This document shows positions 1-9,891 of a DNA stretch of 32,119 bases, one piece after another. Position 1 is the stretch's first letter; each line of letters begins with the position of its first letter. The stretch comes from Rachicladosporium sp. CCFEE 5018 (Eukaryota; Ascomycota; Dothideomycetes; Cladosporiales; Cladosporiaceae): NCBI GenBank assembly GCA_002077045.2, contig KZ111143.1, forward strand, positions 1,343,588 to 1,375,706. Direction: 5' to 3'. The notes under the pieces are model-generated. The model did not search any database. It worked only from the letters and a program-made list of their open reading frames with translations, and had not been told where the DNA came from. A program made the translations under genes and the position numbers.

Positions 1-1146
1 TTGAGTGTACCGGCAGATCTTGTAAGGGAGATTGTGATGGAGGAGAGGTTTGGCGTCAGGATCTTGAGCGTGAGAGGAGCGACGCATCTGAATTTGTCGA
101 GGTTGCAGCAGGTACTCATGTATGCTGTGAGACCGTCACGGCCGGAGACAATGCTTCGATTCAAGGCTCTGTATGTCTTCGGAGCGAAAGACGATCTAAA
201 GCAGCTCCCTCCGTCGATCGACTTATTGAATGGCGGTGGCGTCACAGCCTCGCAAGGAGCACAGATTGGCGCTCACTGGAACAGCCGCTCTGCCGAAGCT
301 TTACAGGTCACCAAGTCTGGCAATGTACTATCGCAATGGTATGGCTCGAACGGACGCGTGCTCAAGTCTCAGAAACCCCAGTGGGCAGGCACGTTGCAAG
401 CATGTGGAGGCCTCATCGCATTTGACGCAGCGTTATGTCGAGGTCCAAGACATGACATCAGTCAGGTCAATGCAGTGGACTATCTACCGCTCGCTGTCGC
501 TACTGTTGCACTTGGTCCTGTTGGCTGTGAGACTTGCAAGACTTCACCGGAAGCACCTGCGGTCTTCGGCCACAACAATATATGTGAACTACCTTTACTC
601 ACGCCACCGCCAACGCATGCAACTTCTGTTCGCGCTGCTCAGCGACCGGACATGGGTGATAGCGCGTTTCCGAAGCTCATACTGCGCTGCGAGGATTGCC
701 TCCGCGGCCGGTGGTGCGAACGCTGCAATCGCTGGTGGTGCGAGGCCTGCTATCCCATACCGATGTCGCGAGAAGCTTCACAGCCAGATACGACTCATCC
801 GAACATGCAGGTACGAATACATGCTGGTCTTTGCGTTGAGCACTGCCTCGTAGGCGAGATGATGATGAGTAGTGATGGATACTGGTGATGCGCAGTGATC
901 TGACTGGTTGCTGCAGATCGGCGTACACCGCGATTGCTTCGACTGTGGACGGACTTGCCAGCGATGCAAGGCACGGTACATTCGAACTTGCGGAATGTGT
1001 AGGCAGGAGTACTGTATACTGGATAATGAGGGATCCACAGACCGCGAGGTAAGCAACGTATGGCGAGTGATCAGCATGGAGCTAAGTCATGGCAGTGCGA
1101 TTGGTGCAACCGCAGCGGACGCGCTGGTAGAGGCGAGATGTACTAG
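1..1146 (+). CDS. Cys-rich zinc-ribbon protein, F-box-like fungal family (5' partial)
   Basis: This is the 3' part of a gene entering from the left edge; the frame is open at base 1 and no start is visible. Three exons are inferred: 1-810, 917-1048 and 1096-1146, with introns of 106 nt (GTACGA...CTGCAG) and 47 nt (GTAAGC...GGCAG). All joins keep frame and give 330 residues in the window. The N-terminal part (LVREI...FGVRILSVRG...LVLYAVRPSRPE-like spacing) resembles a fungal family often annotated as F-box or 'ubiquitin fusion degradation' proteins. The C-terminal half is packed with CxxC pairs: CETC, CEDC, CERC, WWCEAC, CFDC, CQRC, CGMC and finally CDWC just before the stop, so several zinc-binding knuckles are likely. 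The last pair exists only if the second intron is removed, which supports the model. The function is unknown. A role as a ubiquitin-ligase adaptor is inference from the family name only. Confidence 0.72.
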
Positions 1147-1281
1147 CCGATTTTATCGACATGGAAGGCTATGGTAAACCGTAGACTTCATGGCAGATCA
1201 CGACCAGCCCTTTCTCAACCACACGACAACGTCAAAGCCACCGTCGTGGTACTCAAAGCGCCACCAACAATCTGGAAACCA

Positions 1282-3965
1282 CTAATCAATTTTGGGCGGC
1301 TTCATATCATCATCGCTGTCCGGGATTGAGCCCGGCAGGCCATCGCCTCGCGATATCGGGGCTGGACTTGGGATTCGGCGAGCAAAGACACGCGCCCCAC
1401 GACGTCCTTGGTGTCTTGAAGTGTGGTCGGGTTCGCGCGACGCCGAGTTGCGAGGCTTGTTACCTCTCAAGGTTGGCCGAATGTCGCTATTTGTGCGTGA
1501 GGGTGTATTCATATTTGGACTGATGGAGGCTCGTGGAGGAGGCGACGTGACGATGAATGGAGTCACGCTGCGACGAGGGGCGTCCTCAGTCTCATCGCGC
1601 GGCATGAACAGCTCTAACGCGGATAGATGACGAGCACTTCTGCGAATTGGCGGCGTCTGCGCAACAGTCGCTGATCTCTTCCTCTTGCGACGTCCTGAGT
1701 CCGTCTCTGGCACCAAAATGTCGGCTTCGTAGCCACCGAGAGCAGTCCCGACTAGTGCACCCCGATCTGGGTGCCATGCTTCCTCTCCGAGCGTCCAAAG
1801 CACGTCCGAAGGCTGTGAGACATTGAGGTCGTGCTGGCAATTTCTCATGGCACGATGTGTGTCTTTGCAGGGCTTGCACCAGGCATGTCTTGCCTTGAAC
1901 AAGGTGACGACCACATATAAGCTCTCCTCGCGCTTTTCGAGCCGAATTGTGCCGTGCACCTTGAAGCATGGGCGCCCTGTCGCCTTATTCCGAGTGAACC
2001 CACGGCCGTGCAAATCAGGAATATCCACGAAAGTGACGGCGAGCTTGCTGAAGCCTCGAGCTAGCTTCCCGTCCTGAATGAGAGGTGTGTCATCTGGCAG
2101 AGCCTCGAGTGCCTCGTTCATCCAGAATTCGAGATGAAGCAGACCGGAGCTGTCTCCTGATATCGGTATGTTGAACACACGTGGTATAGGTTCCCGAGCA
2201 CTGAAGTCGAACTCGTGGTGCTGATCGTACACCCCGAGACGAGTCAGCGTCTGGCCGTTGACTCTCGCTGAGGCTGCAATGTCGTCTACGTCAACGCCCG
2301 CCGGCAGGTTGTCCATCGGTCCAGTGAGGTAGAAGTTGGCGTGCTCTGGGAGCCGGGATGTCTCGAAATTATAGTTCATGAGCAGGCCGCGGCAGCAGGA
2401 GTGTTTGTTGGGATCCCACTCGATACTGTTCATCTTGTGAGCCGCTAGCAGTGCGTGGATACGGTCGCACAGAAGCAAAGACTTGGATCCTCCTCCGGTA
2501 ATAGCGGCGAATTTGCAACTTCTTCGAAGCATCTGGAACAATGCCAGTCTTGTCGTCGTCGACGGCCATTCGTGGCAGCTCCAATGATCTGGACGCTCAC
2601 CATTGGCACTTCGTCCGTAAGCCACTCATTCACAAGTGTCACAACTCGATCGATCCAATCGTCCAACCATTTCAGCGTCAAATCTCTACAGAATGTCATA
2701 AGCGAGCTCATCTCACTAGAAGCTCTCGACTTACCGGCTGATCCTTACGGATCTCACGTCGTGCTCTCCGCGACCTTCGATGTGGATGAAGGAAACCGGT
2801 TTGCAATCCCTGGACTCAAGCTTAAGAGCGTCAAATTGGCGCGAGAACTGGTCATGGAGCTCATTCTCGGAGATATTCATCGCGGCGCAGACTTCATCAA
2901 GATTGGCACCGTATAGCGGCCCTCCAGCATCCTCCTGCGTGACGTGATGGTATGCGTCTGCATTGAGCTTGGAAGATCCGCTCGAGTCCCCTGTGCGACG
3001 TAAGTGACTGGCAAGCTGGTTCGGATCGGGTAACCTGCCGCCGGAGAGGGATTCAAGACTCAATTTGCCTTCTTTCGTGAAGCACATCATCGACAAGTCC
3101 TTTTAGGTGGTCAGCTACAAGACGCGCTCGGCAGTGTGGTCTCCCAGGAGACCCACCAATGTTGCCGCGCCTATATCAATCAACAGAAAGGCGTCACCGC
3201 ACTCGAGACTTGTCAGCGGAATGCAATCGCTTCAAATCTGAAACTGCTGACCTTGATGCCTGCTTTCTGTAGATCGTCAACGAGCGTACTAGCATTGGCA
3301 TGAGATTCCTCTCGGATGTTTGTGCGTGAGCAACCTCCTCTTCGTGCACTGCTCTGCGTCACACCTCGAGCATCGGCATCCCACATGACTGGCACGGCAA
3401 CCTGGGCCTCTACAGGCAGCGTAGTGAGATCCGGTCGTGACTCAGTGCCAAGTCGGCCTTTGTCTATCAACCGGAGGCGCGAAACAGCGGCCTGTATGAT
3501 CGCCGCAAAGTGTCGCCCGACGAGATACTCAACACCAGGGAAGTTTATTGCGTCGCACTCCATTGCCTTGCGGATCGCCTTGACCTCTTCGCGATACTGA
3601 TAGTCGGAATGCAGCATGAGCTTCAGCGAAGATATGGTGTGATGGGAGCAATTCGGATTCTGCTCCAGATACTTGTCCACGGCAGCACTGCCGAAGTACA
3701 AGCCCCTCACTCCACCGTCGCCGTCGTGGGCTCCGTTGCCATCACCGGCATCGATCATGACCTGGGCGATGCCTTCTTGAGATTCGGAATAGCCCGGAAG
3801 ATACAGCGGCTCGGGCGCAAGAGCAGGATCACTGATGTCGTCGCCTGGAGGGATGATCTGCCAGGCGAATTTCAAATACCGCGCACCCCAGTCTATCCCG
3901 AGGCGAATATACCATCCGAGGAATCCACCCACATCAGATGAGGGCATGGCGAGAGAGTGGTACAC
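1282..3965 (-). CDS. Hsp70-like actin-fold ATPase with disordered tail (single frameshift, possible pseudogene)
   Basis: Four exons are inferred on the minus strand: 3965-3157, 3099-2735, 2685-2601 and 2532-1282. The introns are 57 nt (GTGGGT...GCTGAC...AAAAG), 49 nt (GTAAGT...TGTAG) and 68 nt (GTGAGC...TCCAG), all keeping frame, for about 836 residues. Near the N terminus RLGIDWGARYLKFAW is the phosphate-1 loop. VEAQVAVPVMWDADARG matches the Hsp70 'VPA.W...AR' segment. FLLIDIGAATLDLSMM is phosphate-2 and is only formed after the 57-nt intron is removed. FAAITGGGSKSLLL is the adenosine loop. The last 130 or so residues are polar and disordered with RRKRKR and RRSARH basic runs, consistent with a nuclear location. 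Exon 1 loses frame near base 3225: FEAIAFR is followed by TGA, while LTSLECGDAFLL continues in another frame, as if one base were missing. The start could be Met1 or Met7. Fungal genomes carry many such Hsp70-like ATPases, some linked to heterokaryon or immune-like clusters; its role here is unknown. Confidence 0.75.
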
Positions 3966-4889
3966 CGCGCGCGCCTCGGGCTGGTCGGGATCGCGAGGCT
4001 AAATCGAGAGGATGGATTCTATGTTGCCAATCCAGAAGTGGAGCACACGTCGAGCGATGGAGATCGAATAGAAACGCCCTGGCTCGGGTCTTGCGGTGTA
4101 TATTGCGGCGGAGGGTTGTTTGTGTCCTATGTGCTTCGGAGACAAGACATGCAAGTTTGGATGCAAGGCGTGCAGCGCATTTCGGAAGCTCTTTCAGACT
4201 GCGGACGTCCGCACGAGCGACATAGTCGTGGATCCTCGTTGCATGGTAACGATGGCTTTGGGAGTCAGCGAGCCAGAGTTATCTGCTTCCTGGCATGACA
4301 GTAAGAGGAGGACTTCCCTACCGGTGACGGTCACTCCACTGCAGGCACAGCTTACTCCAGTGGAGCCTACAGCCTATATCTCTCCGCTCATGGCAATGGA
4401 CCATTTCAGAACGTGTACGAGAAGCCCGTTTGACTCTGTTCGCTCTCCACACGCAATAGCGGCTCGGCTACATACAGCATGCCTGCATGCGTAGACCCTG
4501 CCGCGAGTTTATGGCGCACCGTCGTCGGTAGCATGGAAAGAGATGAAGCACATTGGTATCCTTGGAATGGCAACTTGGCACCGCTACGTACACGAAGGTG
4601 TGGAGGTTTCTCAGGAAGTAGCTTGTGGAGCACTAACACCAGAAAGGCCGCGACGTCCTCGCCATATCATGGCTTTCGCTGCGTTACCATGCATACGCCG
4701 AGGGCCCATGTGGAAAGCGCCATTTCTGCCTACAAATTGCATGCGTGCAAGTACTTTCCAGATGCTTCGGGCTGGACTGCATCGTCGTGAGGCAAAGCTA
4801 CGTAGCAAGCCATCATTCACTGTCAAGCTCTGCAATATGAGACATGCAGACGGGAGCTTGCATGGATCTGCGCAAGATTTGGACACGTT
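3966..4889. other. Ambiguous spacer with overlapping unassigned ORFs
   Basis: This is 924 nt between the start of the Hsp70-like gene and the unrecognised plus-strand gene. Several plus-strand ORFs overlap: 3957-4298, 4096-4494, 4479-4790 and 4543-5127. The most gene-like is 4096-4494 (132 aa), which carries a short cysteine cluster, GCLCPMCFGDKTCKFGCKAC, near its start. None has a recognised domain and I could not join them convincingly by splicing. The stretch may hold an upstream exon of the next gene, a short unrelated gene, or a decayed gene. It must also contain the Hsp70-like promoter. Confidence 0.4.
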
Positions 4890-6733
4890 GTGGTCCAGTA
4901 TCATCTGGCTTCCCTGGGATGTCCGTCTCTCACGTACACATTCGTACCTCCAGTCGATTATACACGCCTCGTGGCTGCAAGTCGGGAGATACAGAAGGCC
5001 ATACCTAAGCGGATATTTCGAACCTCGAAGTCAACGGAGTCGTTGTGGCGTATTGATTGTCGTCGATGGTCTTGCAAACTCCCAGCTGTGCGTGCCCAGA
5101 CAGAGATTACTATGGGACGTCCATTGAACGCCAGAGATAAGTCAGCTCGCCGGAACATGTGGATCATCATCCGAGCGATCGATATCGACCGTCAGTCCGC
5201 GAATCCACGGTTCCGAGGCCCGCCTTCCAGCACCGGTACGGCATTGGGCAGATACTTCCAGCACTTCCCAAACACCGTTCGTCTTCCGGGCGGCGATATC
5301 GCCACGTTGAACGCTGGGCAAGCCTATGGTTTTGCAAGCAATACAATTTGGGGAGGCCACGAGAAGTCCAGAAATGCGGGATACCGAGAGGGTGAGCCCA
5401 AGAGCAATATCGCTTATTGCTGGACTGATGGGAGTGATGCTTGGAATCCTGAGTTCCTGCAAGAGCTCTGTCACATTGCCATTGAGCTCTCGGTCGATGA
5501 CAAGCTTGCCGATGTCGAGAGACTTGCACCGGTGACCACCCCTCCCCAAGATATTGATCTTGGTGTTGCCAACGAGGATGTCGAAGTTGTTGTTCAGTGC
5601 CGGCGCCGAGGCAGGAAGCGTCGTCTATTGGCTGCTTCGGACGACGACGAGATTGAGATTGCTTCGAAAGTCTCCAATGTTGGTGATGGAAGCGTTCTGT
5701 ATAGCACGACAAGCATACCGACCGCCCGAAGCTCGGCTGAGGACCATTCTGCTGTACGCAACTCACCAGCGAGACGAGCGACCACGGCTTTGACACTGCC
5801 CCGTGAGCGTGCTCTACGACTGGCTTCGCCTTTTCTGGCTTCTCCAAATGCGGTCAAGGATCCGATTCCACCTCCGTACCTATACCAGGGCTCGGTCCGC
5901 GAAAAGATACAGGCACTGCGCAAGACGACCAGCGACGCCGTAGGACAGCTTTTCGACGCTCTCCACTTTCCTGAGGGTTCGCCACGCACGGACGCTGCGC
6001 CTCTCGGCTTCGCAAAGACTGCTGAGCTGACTTCGCTGTACAACCTGATATGGGGCTCCAAATGGCAGGTAGCGAATTGCGCCCTGGAGCGTCGCGGCCA
6101 ACGATCTATCAATGCCACAACGGTGTCGCTTGTATCGGCATTCCTCTCGAAGTATGTACTTGACATGAAGCCCTTCGATGCTGTCGATTGTATCATTTCC
6201 CATGGTAGGATTCCGATAATGATGCACTGCTCGGTAAACGTACTGACATGATGCCAGATTCATTGCATGTTGCCAACGCCGTGCGTGTCAAGGGCATACT
6301 GGACCATCATGCCAAGAGCCTTTCGATGACCTTTTGCGACGTCTTTGCGCCATACATCAGCGGCTTGCTGCAGCAGCGCGATCTGCAAATCATCCTTGAC
6401 CTGCCAACGATATCAGATCTGGACTGGCGATCTGCTTGCAGCGCTATCGTCTTACCGATCATAGTCTCCGCGTTGAGCCTCAAGCAATATTTGACCAACA
6501 CTGGCATCAAGTTCGACTTCTTCTGGCCAGCTCACGGTGCTGATTGGCAGCCAACCTGCATGGCGACAGTACACACTGACGGGAGATCTGAGGAAGGTAT
6601 TCACGCGGCCAAGGTCTTGTCTGCCAGGTTCCCAGGCTTGCAAGTGGCTTTTGAGCTGGATGAGAAGATGGAGACACATTGCTGGGTGAAAGCGGACGTT
6701 CTGCTGACCATACCCAGACATCGGGCGATATGA
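4890..6733 (+). CDS. Unrecognised protein with basic/acidic nuclear-type linker, two exons
   Basis: I do not recognise this gene. Two exons are supported, 4890-6204 and 6258-6733, joined by a 53-nt intron (GTAGGA...TACTGAC...GCCAG); the join keeps frame (CIISH-D-SLHVANAV) and gives 596 residues. The start is uncertain: the longest reading frame begins at 4890, an internal Met lies at 5112, and an upstream exon is possible. The N-terminal third (WIIIRAIDI..., FASNTIWGGHEKSRNAG, IAYCWTDGSDAWNPEFLQELCHIAIEL) looks folded. A linker follows with CRRRGRKRRLLAASDDDEIEI, a basic patch followed by acids, typical of a nuclear protein. The C-terminal part (after about residue 330) appears mostly helical and polar, ending VKADVLLTIPRHRAI. 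Coding is supported by the long open frame with a clean intron rather than by homology. It is unlike a transposase or reverse transcriptase in any motif I can see. Confidence 0.5.
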
Positions 6734-7052
6734 GCTCGTCATTTCCGACTGTGGCTTGGTGCAAGGCTTTATCTCTTCGATCAATAGACGGTCTGCTTTG
6801 AATACTTGCTGGTCTTGCATGGCGCGGTCGCTTCCACGATCTCGAGCTCTGTTGCAGAGCAGTGCTCATTACGACAGGCCTTGCACAACGCTACCATCCC
6901 GAAAGTCAAGTAGCCTCAAGATGTCATTCCAACAGTTGCGCATTGACGGCTTACTCAACACGCGCCATGTACTCCTACAGAACACAAATGTTGCCATTGT
7001 GGCTATCTTCGTAGACAGTGTCTATGGCGATGCTTTGATGATGCAAGCAAAT
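6734..7052. other. Convergent 3' spacer
   Basis: This is 319 nt between the stops of two converging genes (the unrecognised gene and the Kelch gene). ORFs on both strands run through it, none with a recognisable domain. I see nothing beyond presumed 3' untranslated regions. Confidence 0.5.
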
Positions 7053-8932
7053 TTAAGAACTCGGCTTCTCCTCATCACCATGTGCGGGCAGTTCAGCTCC
7101 CTGGTAGCTCTTGTCAGGCAACTCGTACACCTGGGTGGCATCGACTTCATGAGGTCGATGATCCCCATGCAACTCGCGTAAATGTGTGTTCTCTGCTTCA
7201 AATGGCGTCTTGGAGTTGTCAGACTGCCAGTCCGCTGCAGCTCTCGCATTCCCGCGGCTCTTGCGCTTTCGACTACGCAAGATGAACCAGACCAGGAGCG
7301 CTATGAGGGCAAGAGCTACGATGCCACCCGCTACGCCGCCTGCAGTGGCACTCGTGTGTGATTTGGCAACGTTGGAATAACCTGCAGTGCTTGGATCTGC
7401 AGCAGAAGTAGCTTTCGACCCTGATGTGCTCGTGGCAGTTGATGACGACGACGACGATGATCTTGATGATGCTGTGGCCGTTGGAGGTCGTTGCTTCATG
7501 GCAGCCGAAAGCTTGGTTTCGGCCCATCCAGAGTCTGGTGTGGTCTTGGTCGCACCGCCAGTAGCACTGTTCCGAGTGTCAGTCATTCATCGAAACACTG
7601 TCAAGTACTCAAACCGAATAGACATACCTGCCGCCAATCACACTATATATCGTATCTGGCACCTTGTACTCCAGACTAGGATCGAACACGGACTGCCATG
7701 TGTACGTGGAAAGATCCAACGCTCGCAAAGGTGCGAAGACCTGATTGCATGCCCCGTTAGTGAGCGACTGGTGCCCAGCCCTGATGTTGCCACCCAAAAC
7801 GAGTAGCTGGGTTTTGTTGTACACTTGGCAACTCTGCTGGTCACGTCCAATGGTACTATTGACTTGTTGTTCTGCATTAGACTGTGCCGAGATGCTCGTT
7901 GCGTTGATCCACGTGAATGAAGGCAGAGTGAGGGTGTACACAGTCTCATAAGAAGTGAGTTCGAGAAGGCTCCATCCGCCATAGATCGTGATGTGGAAGG
8001 CGGTATTGTCTGGCGAGGACGTGACACCCGCGCAGAACTGACACAGATAGGTGGGAGGTATGACACCCGAGGCCTGCTGGGCCCATCACGTGTGCGAGGC
8101 TATGTCGTAGACATTGATGACGCAAAAGTCCGAGGGATATGGGAATCCCGAATTGCTGTCTATACCCTCAGAGACCTATGGGGCTGAGTCAGTCCGAGCC
8201 TCATGGTGAAAGATTGACTGCGCCACTCACATTGTAGCCTCCAAAGCTGATAAGAAGACCTGCATTCCCCGCTGGAACGTAAACAATGGTGCCATCAAGA
8301 AGATTTGGAACTTCGCTGCCGTAGGAACCGTGATCAAGGGACTCATTCGTCCAGGAGAGCTTTGCTGGGTTGGAGGCGTCGAAACGTACCATGCTCGGAC
8401 CCGTGTACGGTGCAAGGCCTCCGCTATAGAATGAGAGGCCCGAGTCTGGCGTGCTCACCGCTTGGGAGAATGAGTGATTTCCGAAGTTGAAAGAGCCACC
8501 TTCCACTTGCACGTCCTGCCACGTTTGGGACGTGACATTGTAGGAAGGGAGCACGTTAGTCGGTGATGAGGGACCTCCGAAGACGTATAGTGTGTCTCCC
8601 GAAGACCACATCGGAACCGACGCATTGAAAGGATCCGTCTGAGCAACATGTACAGCCGAGCCTATGTCGGTGCTTGTCACCAGGCTTGACGGTATGCTTC
8701 GCTCGATTGGGAACGTGTCATCGACTTTGACCGAGTACAGAGAAGACGTCGGCTCAATGGACTGGCCGTTAGGCGTGACGAATGAGTAGTAGCCTTGCAG
8801 GAAGTAGAGGCGATCCTGAATGAGTGTCGATACTGCGCCCAAGATGTAGCAGATATCGCCAGCGGCGCAGTGTCCTTGAGTGACCAGGCCGAGTAGCACA
8901 GCGAGACCGGCGAGGCGTAGAGGGATCACCAT
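7053..8932 (-). CDS. Secreted Kelch-repeat protein with single membrane anchor (in-frame TGA)
   Basis: Three exons are inferred on the minus strand: 8932-8231, 8175-7628 and 7566-7053. The introns are 55 nt (GTGAGT...CTGAC...CATAG) and 61 nt (GTATGT...CTGAC...ACAG), with all joins in frame, for 587 residues. A clear signal peptide (MVIPLRLAGLAVLLGLVTQGHC) is followed by Kelch-type blades (DTLYVFGG...YNVTSQTWQDV, GLLISFGGYN, ITIYGGWSLLE, LLVLGGNIRAG...LDLSTYTWQSV) with many N-glycosylation sequons. A Ser/Thr-rich stalk follows (7441-7480 is a low-complexity serine codon run), then a transmembrane helix (AGGIVALALIALLVWFILRS) and a basic cytoplasmic tail of about 75 residues. This layout is common in fungal wall or surface Kelch proteins. 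Codon 264 (8088-8086) is TGA, exactly in the blade motif YDIASHT-stop-WAQ where Trp is expected. The rest of the frame is well kept. The lesion may be a recent nonsense mutation, a sequence error or readthrough. Confidence 0.82.
8086..8088 (-). other. In-frame TGA in Kelch coding frame
   Basis: This stop is read as codon 30 of exon 2 and lies in ...SHT-TGA-TGG-GCC. A Kelch blade normally has T-W-W/Y at this place, so TGG to TGA is the simplest change. A 45-nt segment bounded by GTC (8121) and CAG (8077) could be excised in frame and would remove the stop, but its donor GTCATC is poor and the excised residues are the conserved blade core, so an intron is unlikely. Confidence 0.75.
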
Positions 8933-9891
8933 GGCTCTTCGGAGGCGTTCGCGGCGAGGCGCGACGTCGTTGGAACATCACGAACTCGACTTTTCGAAGA
9001 TGTCGGTGCGGTGGAGGGTGCTCTTGTGTGATGGGGGCCAAAGGATTCGATGCAGGGAAGCGGCAACGTCCAGCCCGTGCCTAATCTCGAGCCATCAGTT
9101 GCTTGGGCAAAGACCCAGATCCAGATCTTCAGCTGCAGTTGCCTCATTCCGCTTCCCCGGATTCTGGAAGATATAAGCCAGCATTACATATGTACTGTAT
9201 ATTGTCGACGTATCTCGCCGATTTTGCAACGGTGTGGCAAACACATGTAGTCATCAGTGGTTGATATATCGCGCAGATAGTTCACTTGATAAGCTACTTA
9301 TCGACTCGAAGCGCTCGATACAGTCGAGAACAGCACAGCCAGAGTGCTGAACTCGGGGGTGGATGGTCATACCACATGTGTCGCAACGATATCCTACCCT
9401 CATGTGCCTTCATTGCCCCGCAGAACGAACCAACTCTTACCCAAATCTCCTCAATACTGGATACGATGTGCGATGTTCACGGAATGTTCTCTCTTCCAGG
9501 AGATACTGCTTCCAGAGTAGGCGCTTGCGTTGCTGGAAGTTGAGCTTTCGCCGAGGCTCTCACCGCTACCTTCCATTAGTTCAACAAGTTGATTGCGCTC
9601 CAAAGTATGAATAGCCAGTCGCACTGCGACAGCAACCAGATGCTGTACCGCATAAAGACGGAAGCTCTGCCACATGCTAGATGGCTAGTCGCCGCCACGG
9701 CCTTGGGCGCTGGCCTGATCGGAGACGCCACATGGGTGCAACATGAAGACATGCTCGACATCGTGGTGGTGGCCGACCTCCATGCCAGCCATATGGTAGT
9801 CGATGCGATCTGGATCTGGCAGGTCGCCGTCTTACTACATCGACTTGCCCTACTTTGTTTCTGGTATACGTACCGTGCTGTCTTCCAAGAA
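8933..9891. other. Spacer between Kelch promoter side and TYR1 3' end
   Basis: This is 959 nt upstream of the Kelch start and downstream of the TYR1 stop, both genes on the minus strand. Short ORFs exist on both strands (for example plus-strand 9589 onward, which runs antisense into the TYR1 last exon), but none has a known domain or splice support. It should hold the Kelch promoter and the TYR1 3' untranslated region. No repeat or RNA gene was seen. Confidence 0.45.

Noticed and set aside
3100..3156. Second frameshift in the Hsp70-like gene
   Set aside because: A 57-nt intron with donor GTGGGT, branch GCTGAC and acceptor AAAAG restores frame and rebuilds the phosphate-2 motif.
7441..7480. 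GAC/GAT microsatellite-like run as an independent repeat element
   Set aside because: It is the codon run of the Ser-rich stalk of the Kelch protein, so it is explained as coding low complexity.
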